Assembly: GCA_900752445.1 (NCBI GenBank)
Contig: CAADVN010000218.1
Location: 1-14,061, forward strand
Reading direction: 5' to 3'
DNA: 14,061 bases
From: an uncultured Oscillospiraceae bacterium
Lineage (GTDB): Bacteria > Bacillota > Clostridia > Oscillospirales > Oscillospiraceae
The notes under the pieces are model-generated. The model had not been told where the DNA came from and did no database searches. It saw only the letters and a list, made by a program, of their open reading frames with translations. Every line of letters starts with the position of its first letter. The first letter of the stretch is position 1. The translations under genes were made by a program, and so were the position numbers. Below are positions 1 through 6,401 of the stretch, in pieces.

Positions 1-736
1 AGCCGCAGAGCGCGCGCATGAGCCGGTACTGCGGCTTGTCTATGTCCTGGAACTCGTCCACCATGATGTATTGCAGCCGCTCCTGCCACTTGCGGCGTAT
101 CTCGTGGTTTTGCTCGAAGATGTAGAGCGTGAAGAAGATGAGGTCGTTGTAGTCGAGGCCGAAGCACTTCTTCTCCTCGTAGAGGTAGCCGTAGAAGATG
201 ATGTCGCGCGTTGAGACGGCGTCCATGTACTTCTTATGCAGGGTCTCGAGGTCCATGTCTATCATGTCGAGGTAGTATTCCGGGTCCTCGATGCCCTTGC
301 GGAGCTCAATCATGTCCCGGGCGTCGGCATAGGTCATGTCCCGCAGCGTGAGGCCGCGCTCCTCATAGATGCGCGCGAGCATGGTGTCGATGTCCGAGTT
401 GTCGAGCACGAGGAAGCTCTTGGGGTAGGAGACGGCGTGGCTGTCCTCCTGCAGGACGGTGACGCAGAAGCTGTGGAAGGTGCAGATGTGGCCCGTGTCG
501 CTGTCGCCGGTGAGGGCGCGGATGCGCTGCCGCATCTCGCCCGCGGACTTGTTCGTGAAGGTGACGCAGAGTATACTGCCCGGCGTCACGCCGAGCTCGC
601 AGACGAGATAGGCAAAGCGCCGCGCCAGCGCGCGGGTCTTGCCCGAGCCCGCGCCCGCTATCACCCGTACATAGCCCTCCGTGGCCGTCACGGCCTCGAG
701 CTGTTCCGGGTTCAGGCCCCTCAAGATGTCCTCCAT
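1..736 (-). CDS. UvrD/Rep-type ATP-dependent DNA helicase, N-terminal part (cut by window edge)
   Basis: This is the N-terminal 245 codons of a superfamily 1 (UvrD/Rep/PcrA class) 3'-5' DNA helicase, which unwinds DNA in repair and replication-fork rescue. Visible motifs: a Q-motif-like LNPEQLEAV at residues 8-16, Walker A GAGSGKT at 28-34, motif Ia TFTNKSAGEM at 59-68, a TFHSF segment, and Walker B/motif II VDEFQDID at 226-233. The C-terminal motifs III-VI lie beyond base 1; family members are usually about 650-750 residues. The ATG at 736 is preceded by GGAGG with a 7-nt gap. Canonical PcrA has DEYQDTN where this has DEFQDID, so it may be a UvrD-family paralogue rather than PcrA itself. It is the last visible gene of the minus-strand series, 63 nt after the thioesterase. 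Confidence 0.88.
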   Translation of the reverse strand, partial: MEDILRGLNPEQLEAVTATEGYVRVIAGAGSGKTRALARRFAYLVCELGVTPGSILCVTFTNKSAGEMRQRIRALTGDSDTGHICTFHSFCVTVLQEDSHAVSYPKSFLVLDNSDIDTMLARIYEERGLTLRDMTYADARDMIELRKGIEDPEYYLDMIDMDLETLHKKYMDAVSTRDIIFYGYLYEEKKCFGLDYNDLIFFTLYIFEQNHEIRRKWQERLQYIMVDEFQDIDKPQYRLMRALCG

Positions 737-759
737 AGCGCACCTCCGAATACTCGCAA

Positions 760-781
760 GGGGCCGCCATAAGACGACCCC
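760..781 (-). other. Intercistronic RNA hairpin between thioesterase and helicase genes
   Basis: On the minus strand the arms GGGGTCGTC and GGCGGCCCC pair over 9 bp (two G-T wobbles) around a TTAT loop, ending 23 nt before the helicase ATG. Only two T residues follow, so it does not look like an intrinsic terminator. It could stabilise or mark processing of the polycistronic RNA; that role is inference. Confidence 0.45.
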
Positions 782-799
782 TCTTTGCTTTTTATCCTC

Positions 800-1192
800 T
801 TACTTCGCCAGCTTGGCCGCGCACTTGGACGTGAACTTCTCAATGTCCACAATGAAGCGCTCGTGCCTGCCCTCGCCTATGAGCCCGGCCTCGTCGTAGG
901 CCTTGACCTCGAAGACCAGCCTGCGGCGGTCTATCTCGACGAGCTCGCTCTCGGCCCAGGCCTTCAGGCCCACCGGCGTCGCCGACAGGTGCGAGACGTC
1001 CAGCTTCGTGCCCACCGTGTCCGTGCCCGGCTCGAGATACGGGCGCACGGACTTGAGCGCGGCCTCCTCCATGAGCGCCACCATGATGGGCGTGGCCAGT
1101 ACGTCCAGCCCGCCGCTGCGCAGCGACTTGGCCGTATTCTTCTCGTCCACTATGCAGCAGGCGGTGCCCTTGATTCCCAGTTCTATTGCCAT
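800..1192 (-). CDS. FlK-like hotdog-fold acyl-CoA thioesterase
   Basis: This 130-residue hotdog-fold protein resembles the fluoroacetyl-CoA thioesterase FlK along its whole length, including PYLEPG near 51-56, SATPVGL near 70-76 and a C-terminal GEGRHER...IEKF segment. The FlK catalytic residues Thr42, Glu50 and His76 correspond by constant offset to Thr34, Glu42 and His68 here, and FlK Gly69 to Gly61. It therefore probably hydrolyses a short acyl-CoA thioester in the cytoplasm. The FlK lid residues Phe33 and Phe36 fall at Arg25 and Gly28, so fluoroacetyl-CoA specificity is not supported and the substrate is unknown. GGAGG stands 6 nt before the ATG. The gene follows hexokinase by 25 nt, indicating co-transcription. 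The FlK comparison is from memory of that protein's sequence. Confidence 0.85.
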   Translation of the reverse strand: MAIELGIKGTACCIVDEKNTAKSLRSGGLDVLATPIMVALMEEAALKSVRPYLEPGTDTVGTKLDVSHLSATPVGLKAWAESELVEIDRRRLVFEVKAYDEAGLIGEGRHERFIVDIEKFTSKCAAKLAK

Positions 1193-1217
1193 AGTAATCC
1201 TCCGTCGGTATGTAATG

Positions 1218-2489
1218 TCAGTTTAGCAGCGCGGCGGCGGCGGAGCCGAGCATCGTCGCGTTTTCGGTAGACCAGATGACCGCGTGGCGGCCAAGCTTGC
1301 CCTCTATGAAGCTGGCCATGAAGCCGTCCAGCGCCTCGCGGAAGGCGCGGCTGCGGCGCATGACGGAGCCGTCGGCGCAGACGCAGGCCGGGTGCTCCGG
1401 GTCGGAGCCGCGGCCCGTCAGCACGAGTATGGCCGCGAGGTTCGAGCACACGCACCTCGCCGAGCGCACGAAGACGGCGTTGCAGAGCATGGACGCGGTC
1501 CCGGCGTCCTCGCCCTCGAACAGGTCCCCGCCGCCGCAGGCCATGGCGTCCGCTTCGGCGGAAGAGAGCTCCGTGAGCTCAGCTATCTTCGCCGCGCCCG
1601 CCTCGGAGAACAGCCCCTCCTTCGCCGCGCCGCGCAGCATGAGCAGGCAGAGCTCGCCCAGATACGCGCCGGAGGTCATCTTCTCATGCCTGTAGACGCC
1701 GGGGTCGCGCGTGGCGTTGTCGAGCTCCACGTCAAAGTCGCCCCTCGGCAGGCCGAGGAAGGCCCCGGACTCGAGGTTTATGAGCATGTTCCCGGAAAAG
1801 GCCCCGTGCGGCTTGGCTATGGCCTCGTCGGGCAGGACGCAGCAGGTGTTCGTGCCCGTGCCGGATATGAGGCCCACGAGCCCGTCGCAGCCCTGCTCCG
1901 CGGCGTAGGCCGCGCCGGAGAGCAGTACCGCCGGCGTGTCGTTTAGCAGCACGAAGCTCTTGCCCGTTATGCCGCGCCTTTCCAGCTCCGCCGCAAGGTC
2001 GGCGCAGATGAGCCGGCCCTCGAAACCATTGAGCTGCACCTGCTTTGTGAGGCTCAGCACGCGCCCGTCGCGCTCCGGCGTCTCCTCCGTCGGGTAGGAG
2101 AAGCAGAAGCCTACCTTGTCCGTCCGGTCCAGCAGCGGCGCGAGCCTGTCGGCGACGAAGGCGATGAAATCCTGCCATTCGACGGCCCCGTCCGTGCCCG
2201 GCATCGAGCAGACGTTCAGCGAATCTATGACCGCGCCGGCCTCGGTGAAGCTCACGAGCGCCGTGCGGAAGTTCGTGCCGCCGGCGTCGATGACCGCGGC
2301 GGGCTCACCCATGGGCAGCACGCCGTCGGCGGTGAGGTAGGTGGGTATCATGCGTATCGAGCTCGGGCGGCCATGCAGGCCAAGCTCCATCTCGCCCAGG
2401 AAGGCGGAGGTGGTGTCGTCCAGCTCGATGTGCTCCGGCTCCATGCCGTGACTGGTGAGGAATACGCGGACCTTTTCTGAATACAGCAT
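1218..2489 (-). CDS. Hexokinase, eukaryote-type (hexokinase family)
   Basis: This 423-residue protein carries the signature of the eukaryote-type hexokinase family, which phosphorylates glucose and related hexoses with ATP at the entry to glycolysis. In order: IRMIPTYL (45-52), the phosphate-binding IDAGGTNFR (67-75), GFCFSYP (126-132), LTKQVQLNGFEG (146-157), LLNDTPA with the likely catalytic base Asp183, GLISGTGTN (205-213), INLESGAF with the sugar-binding Glu, EKMTSGAYLGEL and ADGSV. This set differs from the short ROK glucokinases and Glk-type enzymes common in bacteria. A GGGGTG ribosome site lies 7 nt before the ATG, and a strong hairpin lies just upstream. It sits 75 nt after the SPFH gene and 25 nt before the thioesterase. 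Sugar specificity cannot be told from sequence. Confidence 0.9.
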   Translation of the reverse strand: MLYSEKVRVFLTSHGMEPEHIELDDTTSAFLGEMELGLHGRPSSIRMIPTYLTADGVLPMGEPAAVIDAGGTNFRTALVSFTEAGAVIDSLNVCSMPGTDGAVEWQDFIAFVADRLAPLLDRTDKVGFCFSYPTEETPERDGRVLSLTKQVQLNGFEGRLICADLAAELERRGITGKSFVLLNDTPAVLLSGAAYAAEQGCDGLVGLISGTGTNTCCVLPDEAIAKPHGAFSGNMLINLESGAFLGLPRGDFDVELDNATRDPGVYRHEKMTSGAYLGELCLLMLRGAAKEGLFSEAGAAKIAELTELSSAEADAMACGGGDLFEGEDAGTASMLCNAVFVRSARCVCSNLAAILVLTGRGSDPEHPACVCADGSVMRRSRAFREALDGFMASFIEGKLGRHAVIWSTENATMLGSAAAALLN

Positions 2490-2508
2490 CTGTTGTCACC
2501 CCGGCACT

Positions 2509-2535
2509 GCGCCGGCACGATCATCGCACCGGCGC
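2509..2535 (-). other. Intercistronic RNA hairpin upstream of hexokinase
   Basis: On the minus strand, outer arms GCGCCGG and CCGGCGC extend inward through two wobble pairs and three further pairs to a 12-bp stem with a TGA loop. It ends 19 nt before the hexokinase ATG and is not followed by a T-tract, so it is unlikely to be a terminator. It could protect or separate the SPFH and hexokinase parts of a shared transcript, or affect hexokinase translation. Confidence 0.5.
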
Positions 2536-2564
2536 TGTTGATTATTGTTAATTGTGCTTTTCGC

Positions 2565-3476
2565 TCACTCCGCCGCGGCGGGCTCCTTGACCGCCTCGAC
2601 TATGCCCTCGGCCAGGCCCGCGAGGCCCTGTATCTCCGAGGGGATGATGATCTTGGTCGCCCTGCCGTTGGCCGCAGCCGTAAAGGCCTCGAGCGCCTTG
2701 ATCTTGATGACCGGGTCCGTCGGCGCGGACTCGTTTATGAGCTTGATGCCCTCGGCTGTGGCGCGCTGGACGGTGAGTATGGCCTCGGCCTCGCCCTGCG
2801 CCTCGAGTATCTGCGCCTGCTTCTTCGCGTCCGCGCGCAGGATGGCGGCCTCCTTCTCGCCCTCGGCGGTGAGGATGGCGGACTTCTTCTCGCCCTCGGC
2901 GCGGAGTATCGCCTCGCGGCGCTCGCGCTCGGCCTTCATCTGCTTTTCCATCGCGTTCTGTATCTCACGCGGCGGCAGGATGTTCTTGAGCTCCACGCGG
3001 TTGACCTTGATGCCCCAGGGGTCCGTGGCCTCGTCCAGGATGGCGCGCATCTTGGTGTTTATGACGTCGCGGCTCGTCAGGCACTGGTCGAGCTCCAGGT
3101 CGCCGATGATGTTGCGCAGCGTCGTGGCCGAGAGGTTCTCAATGGCCACGATGGGCCGCTCTATGCCGTAGGTGTAGAGCTTCGGGTCGGTTATCTGGAA
3201 GTAGACCACCGTGTCTATCTGCATGGTGACGTTGTCCTCGGTGATGACGGGCTGCGGCGGGAAGTCCGCGACCTGCTCCTTGAGCGACACGACCTTCGCC
3301 ACCCTCTCGATGAAGGGCAGCTTGAAGTGCAGGCCGACGTTCCAGGTGGTCCTGTAGGCGCCGAGCCTCTCGATGACGTAGGCCCTCGCCTGCTGCACGA
3401 CGCGGATGCAGCGCACGAGGATGACGATGATGATGAGCGCTACGAGACCTATGACGATGTAGGGAAGGTATTCCAT
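2565..3476 (-). CDS. SPFH/band 7 (stomatin-like) membrane scaffold protein
   Basis: This 303-residue protein belongs to the SPFH/prohibitin-homology family of bacterial flotillin/stomatin-like proteins (QmcA type), which form oligomers at the cytoplasmic membrane and organise membrane microdomains or proteases. It has one N-terminal membrane segment (about residues 5-23), a band 7 domain (about 24-180, with YVIERLGAYRTTW, PVITEDNVTMQIDTVVYFQI and IIGDLELDQCLTSRDVIN), and an Ala/Glu/Lys-rich coiled-coil (about 185-250) with repeated AEGEK-like units. Length and layout match the family. It lies 18 nt downstream of nfeD; SPFH-NfeD gene pairs are a recurrent bacterial arrangement, and NfeD is thought to bind the SPFH partner. 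GGAGGAGAAG precedes the start. The cellular client is unknown. Confidence 0.93.
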   Translation of the reverse strand: MEYLPYIVIGLVALIIIVILVRCIRVVQQARAYVIERLGAYRTTWNVGLHFKLPFIERVAKVVSLKEQVADFPPQPVITEDNVTMQIDTVVYFQITDPKLYTYGIERPIVAIENLSATTLRNIIGDLELDQCLTSRDVINTKMRAILDEATDPWGIKVNRVELKNILPPREIQNAMEKQMKAERERREAILRAEGEKKSAILTAEGEKEAAILRADAKKQAQILEAQGEAEAILTVQRATAEGIKLINESAPTDPVIKIKALEAFTAAANGRATKIIIPSEIQGLAGLAEGIVEAVKEPAAAE

Positions 3477-3494
3477 GGACTTCTCCTCCTTATT

Positions 3495-3950
3495 TCAAGC
3501 CTTGTTTTCGGCTGAGACTATGAGCTTGACGCCCTCGATGCGCAGGACGGTCACTATCCTGCCGAGCTCGACGGGCTGCCCGTCGTCCGAACGGGCGGTC
3601 CAGACCTTGCCGCCGACGGCGACTGCGCCCGTGCCCTCGACATTGTCGATGGCCTCGGTGACGAGGGCCTCCTTGCCTATGACCATGTCCGCATTGGTGG
3701 GCTGGCTGCGCGAATTGACGTATTTCTTCACGAGCGGGCGCGTGAAATACAGCGTCACGAACGAGATGACGAAAAACCACACGAGCTGCAGCCAGAGCGG
3801 AGCGCCGAACAGCGCGGCAATGAGCGCCGCCAGCGCGCCTATCGCAAACCAGATGCAGGTGAGCCCCGCCGTCGCCGCCTCGACTATCAGGAACACGACC
3901 ATGACGCCCACCCAGACCAGGCTGAGGTTGTTCATAATAGCTTCCAACAT
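3495..3950 (-). CDS. NfeD family protein (short, membrane-anchored OB-fold form)
   Basis: This 151-residue protein has three hydrophobic segments (about residues 8-27, 29-48 and 51-70) followed by a soluble C-terminal domain (about 82-150) with GKEALVTEAIDNVEGTGAVAVGGKVWTAR, typical of the NfeD OB-fold. It lacks the ClpP-like protease domain of long NfeD proteins, so it is the short form that usually accompanies an SPFH protein, here the next gene. AAGGAGG lies 9 nt before the ATG at 3950. An in-frame ATG five codons later has no comparable site, so the upstream start is preferred. It is the first gene after a good promoter at 3993-4021. The role is presumably in the membrane scaffold formed with the SPFH partner, by family knowledge. 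Confidence 0.92.
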   Translation of the reverse strand: MLEAIMNNLSLVWVGVMVVFLIVEAATAGLTCIWFAIGALAALIAALFGAPLWLQLVWFFVISFVTLYFTRPLVKKYVNSRSQPTNADMVIGKEALVTEAIDNVEGTGAVAVGGKVWTARSDDGQPVELGRIVTVLRIEGVKLIVSAENKA

Positions 3951-3992
3951 CTGCCGGAACCTCCTTTCAGAGACCTACGCCTCCTATCCCAC

Positions 3993-4021
3993 ATTCTATC
4001 CTAAATCCTCTCTCCTGACAA
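3993..4021 (-). promoter_or_regulatory. Sigma-A-type promoter for nfeD-SPFH series
   Basis: On the minus strand TTGTCA (5 of 6 to consensus) and TAGAAT (5 of 6) are separated by exactly 17 bp. Transcription would start near 3986, giving a leader of about 36 nt with the nfeD ribosome site. It faces away from the yerC-like promoter, with the two -35 boxes 47 bp apart. Confidence 0.7.
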
Positions 4022-4068
4022 TAGCGTTTTGCAATTATGAATTTTTCATCAAAAAAGCTGAAAGGCCC

Positions 4069-4097
4069 TTTACTTTTACGAATTAGGGTTATAAAAT
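4069..4097 (+). promoter_or_regulatory. Sigma-A-type promoter for the yerC-like/methyltransferase/hsp33 operon
   Basis: TTTACT (4 of 6) and TAAAAT (5 of 6) are 17 bp apart, placing the start of transcription near 4104 and giving a leader of about 26 nt. This also argues against the upstream in-frame ATG at 4037 as the start of the first gene. Confidence 0.6.
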
Positions 4098-4129
4098 ATG
4101 AAAGTAGTTCTGGACGTGTGAGGTGCACT

Positions 4130-4429
4130 ATGAACAAACAAAACAAGAAACCCAGAAGCGACGAGATGTATAAGGCCATACTGACGCTCAGGACCGTGGA
4201 CGAGTGCAAGAGGTTCTTCGACGACCTGTGCACGGTGACGGAGCTCCAGGCCATGGAGCAGAGGTATCAGGTGGCCGTGTACCTGAGCCAGGGGATGATA
4301 TACAACGACATCCTCGAGCGCACGGGCGCGTCGAGCGCGACGATCTCGCGCGTGAACCGCAGCCTGCAATATGGGCAGGACGGCTACGCCATCGCCTTCG
4401 AGCGGCTCAAGGAAGAGGACGGGGAATGA
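4130..4429 (+). CDS. YerC/YecD family TrpR-like DNA-binding regulator
   Basis: This 99-residue protein belongs to the YerC/YecD family, small all-helical relatives of the Trp repressor whose effector is generally unknown. Visible are SDEMYKAILTLRTVDECKRFF near the N-terminus, ELQAMEQRYQVAVYL (38-52), and a helix-turn-helix at about 58-79 (YNDILERTGASSATISRVNR). The ATG at 4130 is chosen because GAGGTG lies 4 nt upstream and the promoter's predicted transcription start lies between it and the alternative in-frame ATG at 4037. The stop overlaps the start of the methyltransferase gene, implying translational coupling. It is the first gene of a plus-strand operon and lies beside the divergent nfeD promoter, which it might regulate along with its own; that is inference. 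Confidence 0.92.
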   Translation: MNKQNKKPRSDEMYKAILTLRTVDECKRFFDDLCTVTELQAMEQRYQVAVYLSQGMIYNDILERTGASSATISRVNRSLQYGQDGYAIAFERLKEEDGE

Positions 4430-5154
4430 GCGCCTACGCCGCCCTGGCGGAGTTTTACGACGAATTGACGCGCGACGTGCCGTATCGGGCCTTCGCGGAC
4501 TATTATGAGCGGCTGTTTAAAGAGTATACGATAGAGGTCGGGCTTGTGCTCGACCTCTGCTGCGGAACGGGCAGCCTCGCCTGCGAGATGAGCGGGCGGG
4601 GCTATGAGCTCATTGCGGCGGACGCTTCTGCGGATATGCTCATGTGCGCAAGGGACAAGGCGTGGTCGCGGGGCCTTGAGAAGATGCCGCTCTTTATAAA
4701 CCAGAGCGCGCAGGAGCTCGACCTGTACGGCACGGTGGACGCGGCGTATTCGTCGCTTGACAGCCTGAGCTACGTGCCGTTTGGCGATCTGCCCGAGGTG
4801 TTCAGAAGGCTGCGGCTGTTCGTGAGGCCGGGCGGGCTTCTGGTTTTCGACCTGCGCACGCCGGAGTTCTTGAGGGGCATGGACGGCAGCGTGTCCGTGG
4901 ACGAGACGGAGGACGTGTACTGCGTCTGGCGCGGCAGGTTCGAGGACGGCGCGCTGCACTACGGCATGGACATCTTCGCGCGTGAGGACGGGGCCTGGAA
5001 CAGATACGCCGAGGAGCACGTCGAATACCCGCACGAGCCGGAGCGGGTGAAGCTGCTGCTCGAGGGCGCCGGGTTCACGGACGTGCGCATATGTACCGAC
5101 GGCCCCATGGGCGGGGCCGAGAGGGTTTATTTTACAGCGATAAGAGGTAATTGA
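4426..5154 (+). CDS. Class I SAM-dependent methyltransferase
   Basis: This 242-residue cytoplasmic protein has the Rossmann-type methyltransferase core: motif I VLDLCCGTGSLA at 41-52, acidic loop AADAS with Asp66 expected to bind the ribose of S-adenosylmethionine, a DAAYSSLDSLSYV segment (motif IV position), and the VRPGGLLVFDLRT strand-turn typical of methyltransferase motif VI. The N-terminal AYAALAEFYDELT is common in small-molecule or tRNA-type family members, but the substrate cannot be named. The ATG at 4426 overlaps the regulator's TGA (4427-4429), with a GA/GG-rich stretch just upstream serving as ribosome site. Hsp33 starts 1 nt after this gene's stop, so the three genes appear tightly coupled. 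Confidence 0.9.
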   Translation: MSAYAALAEFYDELTRDVPYRAFADYYERLFKEYTIEVGLVLDLCCGTGSLACEMSGRGYELIAADASADMLMCARDKAWSRGLEKMPLFINQSAQELDLYGTVDAAYSSLDSLSYVPFGDLPEVFRRLRLFVRPGGLLVFDLRTPEFLRGMDGSVSVDETEDVYCVWRGRFEDGALHYGMDIFAREDGAWNRYAEEHVEYPHEPERVKLLLEGAGFTDVRICTDGPMGGAERVYFTAIRGN

Positions 5155-5155
5155 A

Positions 5156-6022
5156 ATGGACGAGATAGTCAGGGCCGTGACGAAGGACGGCTTTGTGAAG
5201 ATATCGGCGGTGACGGCGCGGGGCGTGGTCGAGCGCGCGAGACAGATACACGGGCTGAGCCCGACGGCCTCGGCTGCGCTGGGCCGGACGCTGTGCGCGG
5301 CGTCGATGCTGGGCGAGCTCATGAAGGAGGACGAGGCCTCGCTGACCATCAGGATAAACGGCGGCGGGCCGGTGGGCAGCGTCATAGCCGTGTCGGACAA
5401 CGGCGGGAACGTGCGCGGCTATGTGACGGAGCCGAAGGCGGATTTGCCGACGCGCTCGGACGGCAAGCTCGACGTGGGCGGCCTTGTGGGCACGGACGGT
5501 ATGCTGACGGTGAGCCGGGATATAGGGCTCAAGGAGCCGTACGTGGGCTCGACGGAGCTTGTGACGGGCGAGGTGGCCGAGGACCTGGCACAGTACATGG
5601 TGGAGAGCGAGCAGATACCCGCGGCTGTGGGCCTGGGCGTGCTCGTGGACACGGACAGGACGATAAAGGCCGCGGGCGGGTTCATCGTGCAGCTGATGCC
5701 GGGCGCTCCGGCGGAGCTAATCACGAAGCTGGAGGACAATATATTTGTGATGGACCAGCTGACAACGGTGCTGGCTGAGGACGGCGTGGACGAGGCGGTG
5801 CGCCAGGTGCTGAGGGGCCTTGAGTACGAGACGGTGATGCGTGTACCGGTAGAGTACAGGTGCAATTGCAGCCGCGAGCGGGTGGAGCAGGCGCTGCGGA
5901 GCGTGGGCCGCGAGGAGCTGGAGGACATGGCGGCGTCGGGCGAGGAGACTGAGGTGAGCTGCCAGTTCTGCGACAGGGTGTACCGATTCACGCCCGAGGA
6001 GCTGCGCATTCTGGCGAAGTAA
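5156..6022 (+). CDS. hslO: Hsp33, redox-regulated molecular chaperone
   Basis: This 288-residue protein is Hsp33, a cytoplasmic holdase switched on by oxidation. Reduced Hsp33 binds zinc through four cysteines, seen here as CxC (Cys236, Cys238) and CxxC (Cys269, Cys272) near the C-terminus. Disulfide formation releases the zinc and exposes the client-binding surface. The N-terminal domain shows family hallmarks such as SASAALGRTL-like (here TASAALGRTL), INGGGPVG, GNVRGYV and EPYVGSTELVTGEVAEDLAQYM. Length matches the family. AGAGGT lies 7 nt before the ATG, and the start follows the methyltransferase stop by 1 nt. Isoleucine is coded by ATA in 9 of 13 cases despite high GC. No terminator is seen after it; the tRNA promoter begins 19 nt past the stop. 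Confidence 0.97.
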   Translation: MDEIVRAVTKDGFVKISAVTARGVVERARQIHGLSPTASAALGRTLCAASMLGELMKEDEASLTIRINGGGPVGSVIAVSDNGGNVRGYVTEPKADLPTRSDGKLDVGGLVGTDGMLTVSRDIGLKEPYVGSTELVTGEVAEDLAQYMVESEQIPAAVGLGVLVDTDRTIKAAGGFIVQLMPGAPAELITKLEDNIFVMDQLTTVLAEDGVDEAVRQVLRGLEYETVMRVPVEYRCNCSRERVEQALRSVGREELEDMAASGEETEVSCQFCDRVYRFTPEELRILAK

Positions 6023-6041
6023 AAAAATTTTTAAAAAGATA

Positions 6042-6070
6042 TTGACAATGGAGGGGGTGTTTAGTATAAT
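6042..6070 (+). promoter_or_regulatory. Consensus promoter of the tRNA-Val-Phe-Gly-Cys operon
   Basis: TTGACA (6042-6047) and TATAAT (6065-6070) are perfect consensus hexamers with a 17-bp spacer. An A/T-tract at about 6021-6038, made of A7, T5 and A5 runs, sits directly upstream like an UP element. Transcription would start near 6077, about 11 nt before the mature end of tRNA-Val. This is the layout expected of a strong stable-RNA promoter. Confidence 0.9.
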
Positions 6071-6087
6071 GACAAAGCCGCTTATCC

Positions 6088-6164
6088 GGGAGCATAGCTC
6101 AGCCGGTTAGAGCACTTGCCTTACAAGCAAGGGGTCACTGGTTCGAGTCCAGTTGTTCCCACCA
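6088..6164 (+). tRNA. tRNA-Val (anticodon TAC)
   Basis: The cloverleaf is complete: acceptor GGGAGCA pairs with TGTTCCC (one G-T), followed by A and an encoded CCA. The anticodon stem CTTGC/GCAAG holds loop CTTACAA, with anticodon TAC reading GTA and probably other GTN codons. The T arm ACTGG-TTCGAGT-CCAGT is intact. First tRNA after the promoter. Confidence 0.95.
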
Positions 6165-6194
6165 GTAATCCTTTTTAGCGGCGAAAGGGAATAT

Positions 6195-6270
<76 letters not shown>

Positions 6271-6273
6271 TCT

Positions 6274-6349
6274 GCGGGCATAGCTCATTTGGCAGAGCGC
6301 CACCTTGCCAAGGTGGAGGTAGCGAGTTCGAATCTCGTTGCCCGCTCCA
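6274..6349 (+). tRNA. tRNA-Gly (anticodon GCC)
   Basis: Acceptor GCGGGCA pairs with TGCCCGC, then T and an encoded CCA. Stem CCACC/GGTGG holds loop TTGCCAA with anticodon GCC, reading GGC and GGT. The T arm GCGAG-TTCGAAT-CTCGT is intact, with one wobble. A perfect inverted repeat begins at the next base. Confidence 0.96.
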
Positions 6350-6384
6350 GTTCCGGCGAAACTAAACAATAGTTTCGCCGGAAC
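6350..6384 (+). repeat. Perfect 14-bp inverted repeat between tRNA-Gly and tRNA-Cys
   Basis: The arms GTTCCGGCGAAACT (6350-6363) and AGTTTCGCCGGAAC (6371-6384) are exact reverse complements around the 7-nt loop AAACAAT. No T-run follows on either strand, so it is not a usual intrinsic terminator. It may be a processing site for the tRNA precursor or a small mobile palindrome. TATAAT follows at 6386-6391, 17 bp after a TAAACA in the loop region, so a weak internal promoter for tRNA-Cys is conceivable. Confidence 0.85.
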
Positions 6385-6401
6385 CTATAATGAAAAGACG
6401 C

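Noticed and set aside
2493..3515. A 340-codon plus-strand frame over the SPFH gene
   Set aside because: It mirrors the SPFH coiled-coil region and has no ribosome site or family resemblance.
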